Notes: generated from the letters alone by a model not told the origin. A DNA stretch of 64,000 nucleotides from Tipula vernalis (GCA_958295665.1 OY282559.1:272316047-272380046), one strand, 5' to 3'; shown: positions 20,383-34,000, counted from the first letter of the stretch. Made by a program: numbers and translations.

Positions 20383-23300
20383 CGCACTGTTCGTGCAATA
20401 AAATGATAAGTCAAAAACGTCATTTTTCAGGAGAACGCTTTTTAGGTTTTTCAACTGTAACTTTTTCGACAGATGTTTAATTAAGAAGAAACGGTTCACT
20501 TCTCCTAACAATTTCGAAAATTATTTAAAAATTCTAAAAAAATTAGTTTAAATAGGCAAACGCAAAACTCTTCGTGTACAAATTTATTAAAACAATATTG
20601 TAAGTATAGTTATAGTTTTTATAAGGAAAAACGGAATTATTTTTTACTATTGTAACTTCACTTATCGCAATATAGCAATAGAGTAAAAATTTAATAACAT
20701 CTGTAATACAAAAATAAAACACAATAATAACTGGTAAAGTTTAATTATGCATCATAATTTGAATCATTTATTGAATACGAAATATACAAAATTTTAATCA
20801 TCTGGATCTTCATCTATATGGTCAGTGTAGGGCAAAGTTTCATAAAATGATTTGTATATTAAAGGTATATAATTTTTTTCACTCAGATACTTTAAATCCA
20901 TATATTTGCACTTAGGAATCGAAATCTTTTCGTTATATCATTTATCAACAATACTACGGTTGATTTGCTTTCTCTTCCTCCCGGGACGTTTTGAACCAGA
21001 TGCCTCATCAAAATATAAAAAAATTTCTTCAAAATTTTCTTCAAATCCGTATTTATAAAATAATTTGTTTGGCTCATCTTTTGACACAAAAATTTCCCGA
21101 ATTTTACTTAATTGAACAGTTAAGTTTTTAGTGTTTTTTGCAAAAAAATTTGAGTTCGAAATTTTTTTGAAATCGGAAATATCAGACTGGTCCATTTCGT
21201 GTACCATATACGTAGGTTCACTGATTTTAGCAGTTCTAATGAGGCTATAATACTGAGCTGGTATATAGATAGTTTTTTTTTTGCACATTTCTCTATCGTG
21301 GAATGCATTGAGTCACCCTCATTTTGTGTGTGTCCCTTCTCGAAAAATTTATGGCTTATATCAACTTTCAATTGTCTGGATGCCCAAGAATAAAACGAAA
21401 ATATGATTTTATTTTTATTTTGCCCAGGGCAGTTATCGGTCCAAAAGATGAATTTTTTCACATTGTGTTTGGTTTTTTCTTCTACCATAAATTTAAATAA
21501 GCAACTGGATACTTCCGACGCACCTTGACTCGCAATAGTTTCGTCCCACATGTAACAATGCCCCTGATGACTAGCTAAATTATAAATGGTGAAATTATGT
21601 ACATTTAATTTTCTTTTAAAGAAAAAGCTACTTGTTTCGCCAAACGGACACTGCAACACTTTCTGAAAGTCAAAACAAGCAGCTACAATATTTCTATGTA
21701 CTATTGCGGAAGCTTTGTCAATGTTTTTCAACCTTCGTGCTTCATTTTTTATTCTTTTGTGTTCATCTATAAATGTTTTGATTTTTTCTCTATCTGAAGC
21801 AGACATATTATCGAAGCTGGTGCATTCATTACATTGGTCTTTTTTTGGTTTGAAAAAGCTTATGTTAAAGTTATAATTAAAAATTTCTCTGTACTGGCGT
21901 TCTGTGACCTGCTCTGTACTAATGTCGTTCTCTTCAATCCATTTAACATATAATCTAAACATTTTGGCAACTGAAAGTTCATTATCTAAATATTGCTTTG
22001 TTGTTTGAGCTCGCAAGTAGTGTGATTCTACCAACGGGAACGATGCGATATGCTGCATAACATATTTCTTTGATTTTTCTTTTAACTCGTTAAATGGACG
22101 AAGGTATTTACCTAATATGAAATTGATTCAAAAATTAATGTATGATAATTTATGAGAAAGGAAAACCTTCAAATCGAAGAAACAAACCAATTGAAGGTAA
22201 TGATTACGTAATATAAAATTCCCTTACCTCGATTATCGAATCCGCCATTTCCAGTTTTTGAAAGTGCAGTAGATACCACTTGATTAGAAATAGCAAGAGT
22301 ATCTAAAAACATTTTTAAACAAACTCGAGCTGATTTGGCTTTTTCTTGCAGTGGACTCAAGTGATACAGACGTGAGGATTTTCTACGGGACTCTGTTCTT
22401 GAAATTTTTGTAATTTTTTTATCTATTATTTGAACAGAATTTGCAATAAAGTCCCATTGGCGTTCTTTGTTACCGAGCTTGTAGAAAAAATTAAAAATAC
22501 TAATTCTAACATGATGAGGTACTCTTTCACGGCACTTCAAACGACATTTATCTGAGCATCTACTTTTCAACATTTTTGCTGGAATTTCAAAGCCTGTGGC
22601 ATTTTTATATGCCTCGCCACAGTTTTTTTGTCGTTTAGATTTAACTCTTGCCCAGTTGTTGGTAATCACTTTCCGTTTTCTAGTTTTAACTAAATTTTTA
22701 CTATTGGTGTTTTCACTTACCAAAGTATTTGAAGAATTACATGAATCAGGGCTTGGGCTATATTCTGAGTTGGTGCCATAGCATGCAAATGGATCTGGAA
22801 GGTTTTATAAAAATATGTCAATATTTCAGTAAGATATACCTACAAATTTTTACGTCATTCACTAAAACTTTCAATAATTAAAATATCTTTACTTGAATCA
22901 TTTTCTTCTAAATTAATTAGCAATTCGGCTATTGATTCGTCCATTTCAAATTAAAATATTAATGTTATAATTATAATATTTATATTTTATTGGATTTTTT
23001 AGCTACTAAATCCGTGTGAAAAAACTAAAACAGTTGGTTAGTTCATGCAGGAAAAATATAACAAGACTTACGATGCCTACTTCAAAATATCTCCCAGTTA
23101 AAAATGATGTAAATAGTAGTTATAGTTACCGAAACGTAATATTATTTACTGTATAAACAGCGATAACTTATACTAATGCCCGGATTCACAAAAAAATATT
23201 CAATCCCTAGTTAAATAGTATTTTCTCCCTTTCTTCTTTTATAAAATTACGTTTTGTTTCATAATACAAATTCTATGCAAGTTGATAATAATTTTTTTTT

Positions 23301-23809
23301 TACATAGAAGTATTTAGCATTCTGCTAAATATTGAGCTCGATGAAATTGGGCAGTTAAATATTTAACTCTCCAGTTAAAATGTTGATGTAAAAAAAGAAA
23401 TAAAATTAGCAAGCATTGAATTTGTATTATGAAATAAATCGCAATTTAATAAAAGAAGAAAGGGAGGGAATATTATTTAACTAGAGATTGCTATTATTTT
23501 GTGAAACCGGGCATTAGAGTTGCAATTAAAAATTATACTTCGTTTAAGCAAACTATAACTCTAAATACGATATTGTGAATTGTATTCGTTACAGCTAAGA
23601 AAACTATAGGTCAAGTTATCATTTTATTAAAAGGAATAAAAATTAAAAATTTAATTATCGTATTATTAGAAAGCAACACAGCATCCGCAGGAGGAATAAT
23701 TTTGAAAAAAGGATGAAATTGGCAGATTCTCCTTTTATTGAAGTATCGGAAAATGCAATTATGCAATAACACGATAAGTAGTACTTATCATTTTATTGCA
23801 CGAACAGTG

Positions 23810-23811
<2 letters not shown>
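20383..23811 (-). mobile_element. 3.4-kb DNA transposon with perfect 29-bp TIRs
   Basis: The 29-bp ends at 20383-20411 and 23783-23811 (beginning CGCACTGTTCGTGCAATAAA) are exact inverted copies, which argues for recent activity. Both ends abut (TA)n tracts. It carries one three-exon gene on the minus strand whose product resembles the DUF7869 family. I cannot assign the superfamily from sequence alone. A second, much older element of the same general kind lies at 53752-62658. Confidence 0.8.
20794..22944 (-). CDS. DUF7869-like putative transposase, spliced, with one frameshift and one stop
   Basis: Exons 22893-22944 (MDESIAELLINLEEND), 22228-22794 and 20794-22111, with GTAAAG/CAG and GTAAGG/TAG introns that keep the frame. 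The N-terminal half is basic and Cys-rich (SRCSDKCRLKCRERV), probably DNA binding. The core has ACFDFQKVLQCPFG, GHCYMWDETIASQG, FWTDNCPGQNKN and EKGHTQNEGDSMHS. The Asp residues in FDFQ and TDNC and the acidic pair in NEGD are my candidates for a DDE/D triad (inference). An A10 run (T10 on the plus strand, 21273-21282) shifts the frame, and an in-frame TGA at 20938 precedes a conserved-looking acidic tail. It could be inactive, or the A10 shift could be an assembly or sequencing error. Confidence 0.75.

Positions 23812-23873
<62 letters not shown>
23812..23873. repeat. (TA)n tract abutting the right TIR
   Basis: A pure TA run directly outside the right terminus of the 3.4-kb DNA transposon. 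Confidence 0.95.
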
Positions 23874-23879
<6 letters not shown>

Positions 23880-25029
23880 GGATTTTACGTTTAATAAAAC
23901 ATAAAAAAAATTATTTATTCACAAATTTCTTTTTTATTACAGAATTTTATTACACGATTTAACCCGAGTTAATTACAAATTCGAACTTAACGTTTTTAAA
24001 TCATAATTATAACTAACTACTTTTTCATATTTTATCTATTTATAATGATTTTGAAAATGCTTATTTTACATATTTAATATAAAAAGTATATGAAGTATTA
24101 TTATTTATTGTAATTGTGCTTATGCTACTTATTTTATCTAAAAAAGAGTTTATTTATCCTCACATTACATTGATGTCTGGTCATTGGCATGGCGTGATCT
24201 ATTTAAATGATATGCGCGTGGCGATATAGCATCCGGTTAAACTATGCACTGAAAAAAAAATTGAGCGACTTTAGCTAGTTTAATTGGTTTTAGTAATAAT
24301 AACCTAGGTTTTGGTTAATTTGGCAAGAAATCGCTTGTGTGGATTTAAATCACGCCAGTTTCAAAATACAAAACTAGCTAGGTTAATTTATTTCTTAGGC
24401 ATTTACTAAATTATACATCAAATTGACTTATGGGCGAGGTTAATACTACAATGGAATGACGTTGCGGTAATTAATTTAGACGACAGTAAGGTAAAATAGG
24501 CACCTATGCGCATTGGTTGATTTGAACCATGCAGGTTTCAAAAATCAGTTTCTAACGTTTTTTCAGTACGAAGTACTGAAGTAATACTGGCACCTGAAAA
24601 TCAATTACAATTATTTTCCTTGAAAAGAGCATTTGATGGATATAGGGCGTTAAATAACCGACAAAAAATCTAATTAACTCTGTTTTGTATTTTTCACCCA
24701 TAAGTAGATTTTACTTTAGTTACCACAGCTAGATTAACTACTGCTGTGTCAAACGATTGTAATAAAAACGATGTAAATTTTGATGATTGATAAATTTTAA
24801 CCGGTTTTTTCGATCCTACGAGAATTTGGCGGAATTTCTTATGGTATCTACTTATATGCATAATACTAATATGCAACCTCATAGGATCGATAAAAGATAT
24901 ATATGTACATAGGTTTGACTTGAGAATCTCTCAATTATAATAAACTCTCTTTAATCCTAAAAATACGCTAAAAATTGACTTGCCAACGTGCAGGTTTTCA
25001 TGTAATCAGTGAATATAACCTTTGGACCG
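23874..25029. other. AT-rich intergenic region
   Basis: No gene seen. From about 24240 there are scattered variants of GGTTAATTT, TTTAATTGG and (C)ATGCAGGTTTC / CGCCAGTTTC, which may be decayed outliers of the tandem array that starts at about 25030. Confidence 0.4.
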
Positions 25030-25500
25030 AAAAAATGTTAAAAATTTACTTGGCATCAGAGTGGAAGTAAAACATCCACATACGCAGATTATACTATTAC
25101 ACTGTTTAGATTAAACAATGGTACGTTACATACTAATATGCATCAAAGGGAATTTAACACGCATACATAGCTTTTACTATTACATAGTTTAGATTAACCA
25201 GTAGTTTTAGGTACACCTAAACTTGTTTTCCGCGTTAAAAAATTGACTTGGAATCAAAAGTGGGAGTAACACCTGCATATATGCAGTTTATAGTTTTACA
25301 TTGTTTAGAATTTTAGGTTTACCAATGATTTTGGTTATATACTAATATGTGCAGATATGCTGCCTATACTATTTACTACATAGTTTAGTTTAACCATTGG
25401 TAGGTTATACTTATATCTATCAAAGTACCTTTAACACGTGTGCATATGCAGTTTATACTTTTACATAGTTTACATTAACCAATGGTATCCCTTAAATATA
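25030..25500. repeat. Degenerate higher-order tandem array (about 200-bp unit with 60-110 bp sub-units)
   Basis: The block GTTAAAAA(A)TT(T/G)ACTTGG is found at about 25037 and 25237. Between and after these, five variants of (C/G)CAGTTTATACTTTTACATAGTTTAGATTAACCAATGG-like sequence occur, near 25085, 25165, 25275, 25350 and 25440. Copies differ at many positions. The array ends about 1.5 kb upstream of the 118-aa ORF. It could be a decayed satellite or a clustered regulatory array; sequence alone does not decide. Confidence 0.65.
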
Positions 25501-26194
25501 ATAAATTCCCTGAACAATTTGTATAAAAGGTGAACATTTTGGTCATTACTGCATCATTTGATTAAATCATTTTAAGTGAAAATTTGATTAGAGATTTGGT
25601 TAATTAATTGGTGATTAAATTATTTAAATCGGGATTGTGGTCAAGTGGTTGAAATTGTGATTGAAGTGAAATTAATAAACATTAGTTTAAATGTTATTTT
25701 ACAGAATTAAGTAAACAGGTAAAATTTTAAATTTTTATAGTAATACATAACTTATGCTAATAGTGGGTGGAATGGTGGGTGACATATGGGCAATTGCAAA
25801 GAAACATTTTTATATTTTTAGTTGTGTTGTTTTGCTTGAACACCATCGGTATATACAATAAATAAAGAAGTAGATTTTTTTTTCCACTAATCTATGTACT
25901 TTGTATTTGAACAAACTTCAGAAACTTCACCCAATCCTCTTTTTACACGCTGAATCGGTTGCATCGTGTAAAAAAAAAATCATGTAAAAACAGGTTTAGA
26001 TGTACTGATTTATTAGCATCTAAAAACAATGTAAAATAACGGAATTACTTTTATCCTTTCTTAATTTCCTTTACAATTGTGCTCATTTGAAAACCAAAAA
26101 TCGTGCAAAAAAACACCGCCTAAAAAAGGAATGTTTTATATTTTGAATATGTTAATAAATCCATAGTTACAAAACTTTAACCTGCTTAGGTTCT

Positions 26195-26765
26195 AATTTA
26201 AAATCTTTGTGATCATTATTGGCAATGGCCGATATTGGGCATTGAGTGTGAGTGCGATTTCAAAAATAATTTTGCAGAACTTTTATTAAACGAACGATTC
26301 GTATGGATTAGGGTTTTTTATTTAGGTAATTAAGGAGCCTATTCCGTGTGCTAGCCGAACCTTTGTCATCATTATTGGCAATGGCCGATATTGGTCCTTG
26401 GCCCTTGAGTGTTGAGTGCGATTTCAAAAAAAATAATTTTGTAGAACTTTTAAACAAACGATTCGTATGGATTAGGGGTTTTTATCTAGGTAATTAAAAA
26501 GCCTATTCCATGTGCTAGCCCAACCTTTGTCATCATTGTTGGCAATGGCCGATATTGGCGATTGAGTATTGATGCGATTTCAAAAAATAATTCTGCAGAA
26601 CTTTTATTAAACGAACGATTCGTATGGATTAGGGTGTTTTAACTAGGGTAAAGGTAATTAAGGGACCTATTCTATGTGCTAGCAAAATCTTTGTCATCAT
26701 TGTTGGCAATGGCTGATATTGGGCATTGAGTATTGAGTGCGATTTCCAAATAACTGTAGTAATTC
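26195..26765. repeat. Tandem repeat, period 156-164 bp, about 3.5 copies
   Basis: GGCAATGGC(C/T)GATATTGG starts at 26221, 26377, 26541 and 26704. Each full unit goes on with GAGTGCGATTTC, AATAATTTTGCAGAAC, AACGATTCGTATGGATTAGG and CCTATTCCGTGTGCTAGCC-like blocks. Copies are more similar to each other than those of the array at 25.03-25.5 kb, so this array is younger. It lies about 200 bp upstream of the ORF at 26978. Confidence 0.9.
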
Positions 26766-26977
26766 TCTTACCTGTAACAATTTCCATTATATGTATATCT
26801 AACTGCGACTTTTTAATTATAAAATAAGCGTGAACGTGGTACGACCGCGAATGTACATATAAATACGCAATATAATTGTTTTTCAAATCAATTTATAAAT
26901 TTCTAATTTTTAGTATAATTCTTTACTTCGCAAATTTTTAGTAGTTGACGTGCGCTACTTAAGAATACTTTTAGAAT

Positions 26978-27334
26978 ATGAGTGGATCCATACCAGTTTT
27001 CAAGGAGATTAGTGCTGGACGGGAACCTGAGCATTGCACACTGGCAGCATGTAAGGAACTTGTAGAGGATTTTGTGGAGTGGTGCCTCGAAAATATGAAT
27101 GTACTTCTAACCCTACTACCGCTCTGGGGTATCCTAGATCATCTGAATGACATGAGGGATTGTCCATTGATTTTCCAGAAATATCTTTTGCTACCGGAGG
27201 CTGTAGCAGAACTGAAAAACGGAACTAATGTCACTTGGGAAACTTTATTATGGTTTTATGAAACCAGAAGGCCACCCCTTGAAGAAATAGATGAGGAACT
27301 TTGTGAGGATCGGGAGCTGTTCTGGAGATACTGA
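26978..27334 (+). CDS. Intronless 118-aa uncharacterised protein
   Basis: The open frame begins ATGAGTGGATCC (MSGSIPVFKEIS) and ends in two consecutive stops, TGATAA. AATAAA-type signals follow about 20 bp and 40 bp later, as for a short mRNA. The protein is acidic, Leu- and Glu-rich (CKELVEDFVEWCLENMNVLL, LPLWGILDHLNDM, and a PPLEEIDEELCEDRELF tail), predicted largely helical, with no signal peptide or membrane segment that I can see. Its base composition is more GC-rich than its surroundings, which supports real coding. I recognise no family. It could be a fast-evolving or young host gene, or a captured fragment of one. Confidence 0.6.
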   Translation: MSGSIPVFKEISAGREPEHCTLAACKELVEDFVEWCLENMNVLLTLLPLWGILDHLNDMRDCPLIFQKYLLLPEAVAELKNGTNVTWETLLWFYETRRPPLEEIDEELCEDRELFWRY

Positions 27335-28847
<1,513 letters not shown>

Positions 28848-29545
28848 TGTTAGTGGAGCACAAGCCAAAATGTTTCTATTTTGTATTCCGACCGTGCACC
28901 TTTTCCACGTTGCAATTGAGTGGACTGTATCTTCAATTTGGTTATGTTGTATAAACCACAAATAAAAAAACACCTTTGGTTTCACAATATGAACGACTCA
29001 ATTTTAATAATTCTGATTTATTTTGTTGGAAATACAATTTGAATATTTTTCTTATTATTTATTATAATTTTGTTCATTCTTGTTTGTACAATGGCAGTCA
29101 AAATTAGAATGACAAAAAAAAATATATACACAGCAGAAAAGCGTACAGTCGAAAATTATGTTCGAATAATTTCAGCATCTTCCCAATTATTCACACAGAT
29201 GTCGTGTCGGTATTCATAATTTTCGAACTGCATCACGAATTGAACATAAACTCAGCTACATTTTGGAATTTGACAGATGTTATGGTGAGCTGTGTATACA
29301 AGAATTTTTAAGTTAATTAATTTCATTTTATAATATGATAAATAAATTGTTAATGAGATTTCTTTTTTCTTTTAGATTAATCTACATGCTAATATGGATA
29401 TTGGATTTAGGATTAATTTTAGATGCAAGTATATAATAATAAATTTTCCTATGTGTTTACAATTACATTACATAAATTTATTTTATTTCAGCAAATGTGA
29501 CTGATGTTGATGTTCCGATAATGTTTTTATGTATGATTATAAACA
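28848..29545 (-). repeat. 3' LTR of the BEL/Pao element
   Basis: 698 bp, TGTTTATAATC...CTCCACTAACA on the minus strand, so TGTT...AACA ends. The inner end is set by the TG/CA pair and by the purine-containing GGTTCAAGGGCAGCGGTA just before it. It is identical, but for one base seen, to the shared part of the other LTR. Confidence 0.85.
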
Positions 29546-29624
29546 TACCGCTGCCCTTGAACCACTGGTTCAACATACATTTGATTGATACGGCTGTGAT
29601 GTGTACCTAGCAAGAAGATGAGAA

Positions 29625-31013
29625 TTATGATTGTTGTTGATCGACTTCTTCACTAGACTCTTTATCTGCCACGGGAAGAAGACATAATTTATGTATGGGT
29701 CGTTTCAGGTCGCCGGATTTTGTTTTTAGAGTGGCCACACGAACGATCCCATCGGATCCTGGATGCATTGAAATGACCCTCCCTAATAGCCATTGATTTG
29801 CTGGAATATTATTCTCCTTTATGACAACAATATCGTTGATTTTGATTGACTTTTGGATGTGTTGCCATTTTGTGCGTTGCTGTAGAGACGTCAGATATTC
29901 AATGCTCCATCTCTTCCAGAAGTTTTGGGAGAGCTGTTGTACCATCTGCCATCGCGATAGATATGACATTTTTAAATGAGTGATGTCGAGCTCTGGTGTT
30001 TTTGTAGCGGCATGCCCAATCAAAAAGTGAGATGGAGTTAATGCGTCAATGTCGTTGGACGGTAATGAGCATAATGGCCGGGAGTTTAGAATGGCCTCGA
30101 TTTCAATGAGGAGTGTCTGTAGTTCCTCCATAGTAAGGATTGATTTCCCAACAACTCGCTTTAAGTGGAACTTCGTGGATTTTATGCCTGCTTCCCAAAT
30201 CCCTCCAAAATGAGGTGCGCTAGGAGGATTAAAGTGCCATGTTATACATAAGCTGGAAGAGAAAGCAGAAATATTATTTGATTGTTTTATTAGTTTATGG
30301 AATTCGTCCTTTAGTAGATTGTTTGCTCCGATGAAGTTCGACCCGTTGTCACTGTATACTTCTTGACAAACTCCTCTACGTGCAATAAACCGTTTGAAGC
30401 TGGCGAGAAATGCTTCGCTTGTCATATCATTGACTAATTCTAAATGCACCGCTTTTGTGCTTAGGCAGATAAACAGACACACGTATACTTTGTAAGTTTT
30501 TTGGCCCCTTCCTTTCACTAAATGCATTAAGAGCGGTCCTGCGTAGTCTATTCCAGTTTTTAAAAATGGTCGGACAAGTTCTACTCGGCACTGTGGTAAG
30601 TTTCCCATCAATTGGGTTTGCATTTGTGATTTGAACCTCGCACAAATGACACATTTTTTTATTACTTGCCTAACTCTGTTTCTGCCAGCAGGTATCCAAA
30701 CCGTCTGCCGTGATAGTGATAGCAAAAGAGAAGCTCCTGCATGTTTGTTGTCTTGGTGTAATTCTTCGAGAAGTAGCGAGGTGACCCTTGATTTGGCATG
30801 AATGATGATTGGATGTTTGATTGAAAATGGCACTTCACTGTTTGCTAGTCGTCCTCCTACCCGAATGACCCCTGACTCATCGAGAAATGGATTTAATGAT
30901 TTCAGAGTACTGTTAGTTCCGACGCTTAATTTGGTTACCAGGGAGTCGATTTCATTCGGGTAGTACTTGCGCTGTTCATGTCTATAGATAAGATGAATGG
31001 CGTTAAACAATTC
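29625..31013 (-). CDS. BEL/Pao integrase part of pol
   Basis: About 461 residues in the same frame as the upstream gag-pol frame, separated from it by a single TAA (31014-31016). It has the zinc-binding HHCC region (HQDNKHAGASLL...CVICARFKSQ) and the DDE integrase core: Asp in GIDYAGPLL, Asp in YSDNGSNFIG, Glu in FGGIWEAGIKS. A C-terminal NQWLLGRV(I) domain follows, with the usual HPGSDGIVRVATLKT. The family makes this as the end of one polyprotein, so on its own it has no ATG and would need read-through of the TAA. It ends EEVDQQQS, 80 bp before the 3' LTR. Confidence 0.9.
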   Translation of the reverse strand, partial: ELFNAIHLIYRHEQRKYYPNEIDSLVTKLSVGTNSTLKSLNPFLDESGVIRVGGRLANSEVPFSIKHPIIIHAKSRVTSLLLEELHQDNKHAGASLLLSLSRQTVWIPAGRNRVRQVIKKCVICARFKSQMQTQLMGNLPQCRVELVRPFLKTGIDYAGPLLMHLVKGRGQKTYKVYVCLFICLSTKAVHLELVNDMTSEAFLASFKRFIARRGVCQEVYSDNGSNFIGANNLLKDEFHKLIKQSNNISAFSSSLCITWHFNPPSAPHFGGIWEAGIKSTKFHLKRVVGKSILTMEELQTLLIEIEAILNSRPLCSLPSNDIDALTPSHFLIGHAATKTPELDITHLKMSYLSRWQMVQQLSQNFWKRWSIEYLTSLQQRTKWQHIQKSIKINDIVVIKENNIPANQWLLGRVISMHPGSDGIVRVATLKTKSGDLKRPIHKLCLLPVADKESSEEVDQQQS

Positions 31014-34000
31014 TTATCTGCGCAGAAATATTCCGTCTGTTCGTGTTCCTTTCGGCTTCCTCAGATTGGTGATGAAACGACACATATAAGCCAATACCCT
31101 CCGAAGTCTTCGAAATGACGAGTATCTCTGTACGAACTCATCGAACCAAGTCGGGCCAATGGTACTGGTAAATGCAAACAGCTGATTTGTTTCCTCTTCA
31201 ATATGCCCATAATCCGTGTGTTGAGTAGGCCAATAGTCGGGTGACTGAGATAACCAATAAGGTCCATTCCACCATAGTGTATGTGTTTTAAGTTGGAGTG
31301 GCAATAGGCCTCGTGAAGCGCAATCCGCTGGATTATCAGTTAATGACACGTGTCTCCAATGTTGAGGAGACCAAGAATTAGATATTTCGGCTACTCTGTT
31401 GCCGACGAAAGTGCTCCAGCGTCTGGGGTGACTCGCCAGCCAGTCCAACACAATCTTGGAATCCGTCCAACAAAAGACTTGATTGATTTGAGTTCGTGAT
31501 TCCTTCTTTACCAAATTCAGCAGGTTAGTTAATAACACGGCTCCACAGAGCTCTAGTCGCGGCAGTGTTACTTGTTTGATGGGTGCAACCTTTGTTTTTG
31601 CTGAAATTAATTTGCACGTTACTTCTCCGGTGGTCGACTCGATTCTAAAGTATACGGCGGCTGCATACGCTTGCTGACTTGGGTCACAAAATCCATGCAT
31701 TTGAATTTTGGACGTTTGAAAGGTGTTTAAATGTCTTGAAATGCTAATTTGATTGACATTTTTCATTTCACCATAAATTGTACACCATTCTTTTGCTCGA
31801 TGTTCTGGTAACACATCATCCCATCCTAAGTTTGCTGCCCACAGGTGTTGGATAAATATTTTGAACAAAATTACGACTGGAGCAATCCAGCCAAGCGGGT
31901 CAAACAGGCGACTTGCTTGTGACAGGATTCTTCTCTTCGTGAGCATTTGATCATATTGAAGATCGGCATTAAAGATAAATTCATCGGTGAATGGATTCCA
32001 GGTCACGCCTAGTACCATCACTGAGTAACTCGTTTTCTCTGTGCGGTCGTCTAGTTCTTTGGAGATGGCTAATAAGTCGTCCGGAGCTATTGTATTGCGG
32101 ATATCCATTGCGTTAGAGGTCCATTTTCTAAGAATTAATCCATGATTTTTTAGCAGATGCGTAATATTCTCCTTTAAAGCTAGGGCTTCTGTTAAGTCGT
32201 CTTCTCCCGTCATTAGGTCATCGACGTATATATCATTTTGAATTGCATTGGCTGCGCGAGGCGATGTTTGTTGATTTTCGTCAGCTACTTGTCTTAACAC
32301 TCGGGTTGCTAAAAATGGGGCTGATGCAAGCCCATAGGTTACTGTTTGCAACCGGTAATGACGAATTGGGTCGGCTGGTGTAGTACGCCAGACAATTTTT
32401 TGATAATTTGTGTCATCTTTCGATAGACGCACCTGGCGATACATTTTTTCAATATCTGCAGAAAATACGATGTGATGTTCCCGAAACCTCAGTATGATGG
32501 CGTAAAGTGTTGATTGGATGGTGGGGCCGATTGCTAGGCAATTATCGTTCAATGAGACCCCAGACGAACTCTTAGCAGAGCCGTCAAAAACGACTCTTAA
32601 TTTTGTCGTTATGCTGGATTGGCGTAATACACCATGATGTGGCAAATAGAATCCTGAATGATCAATCTCCTCCTGTGGGTTTTCTTCCATGTGTTTTAGC
32701 GTATGATACTCATGCATGAAGCTTTGATACAATTTGAAAAACTCGGGATCCCGACCGAAACGACGCTCCATGCTTTGTAATCGTGAGATTGCTGAATTCA
32801 TTGATTGTCCAAGATCCTGAGGGGATTTTTTAAACGGCAGCTTTACTATAAATCTACCATCGCTGCTTTTTTGAAGTGTCTCTGCAAATTTGTCTTCACA
32901 GAGCTGTTCTTCTGGAGAAAGCGGTTTGTTGCAGGTTGTTACGGACTCGATTTCCCAAAATCTGCGTAATGTTTGATCAATGTCGATGAAAGCACGAGCG
33001 TCTGTAGATGTAGTCATTGAAACTATCGTGGAATTTAACAGACTGCCGGTTCTACCAGATACGACCCAACCGAAAATTGTATTTTGAAGCATTGGTTGAC
33101 CTTTCTTAAGTTTAATTTGACCAGCCTTCAATATTTGGAAAAAATAATCTGCCCCAATCAACACGTCTATATTACTTGATTTAGTGAAATTGGGATCGGC
33201 TAACTTGATTTCTTGGCACCTTGCCAGGTTGATATGGTCCAAATTTTGTGCTGGTATTTTGGCTGTAATTTTTGGCAGTACTAGTGCTTCGATTGTAAAC
33301 TCGGCATCTTTTTCAGGTCTAACGACGAAATTGACAGCACCTTTAGTGAATCCTGCTTTGGTTTGACCTAGCCCACATACGGATACTCGAGCATTTGTCC
33401 GCTTTAAATTTAATCGTTGGGAGCAAGCTTCTGTGATGAAGCTCACTTGTGACCCTGAGTCTAGCAAAGCCCGGCACATACTTGTTTTACCAGAAGAATC
33501 TACAATGTTAATGATTGCTGTAGGTAGAATAGCTTGGGCAGACGTGTTTTGAGAGCAAGCGGATACGACTAGTGCTGTTGTTAAATTGTCCTGTGTGGAT
33601 TTTTCTGCTGAAATTTCGGTGTCTTCATTTGTGTGGAGCAGACTGTGGTGTTTCCTTTTGCATTGTTGACAGTGACGTTGAGAAGTGCACTTGAACACTG
33701 GATGTTTATGGCTTAAGCAGTTGAAACACCTTTGAGACGTTCTAGCCCATTCTCTTCGTTTAGTGGCATCCATTTCATTAAATTTTTTGCATACAAATAA
33801 TGAGTGATCTTCTGAACACATTGCGCACTTGAATGTGAAACTGTTTGTAGCTACATGGCTTGTTACATTTGATTTAGGAGGAGGTCGTTTTGGGGTGCTG
33901 ATGGATTCCAGGGTGTCAATTCTTCTTGCTAGGAATTTCAGGAAATCCGAAAAGGTAGGATTTTCTGTTTCAGCGGTTACTTCAGCCCACTGTATTTTAG

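Noticed and set aside
20892..21089. Separate 65-codon gene at the transposase tail
   Set aside because: It is an alternative frame of the same exon. The tail that fits the family lies in the frame after the TGA at 20938.
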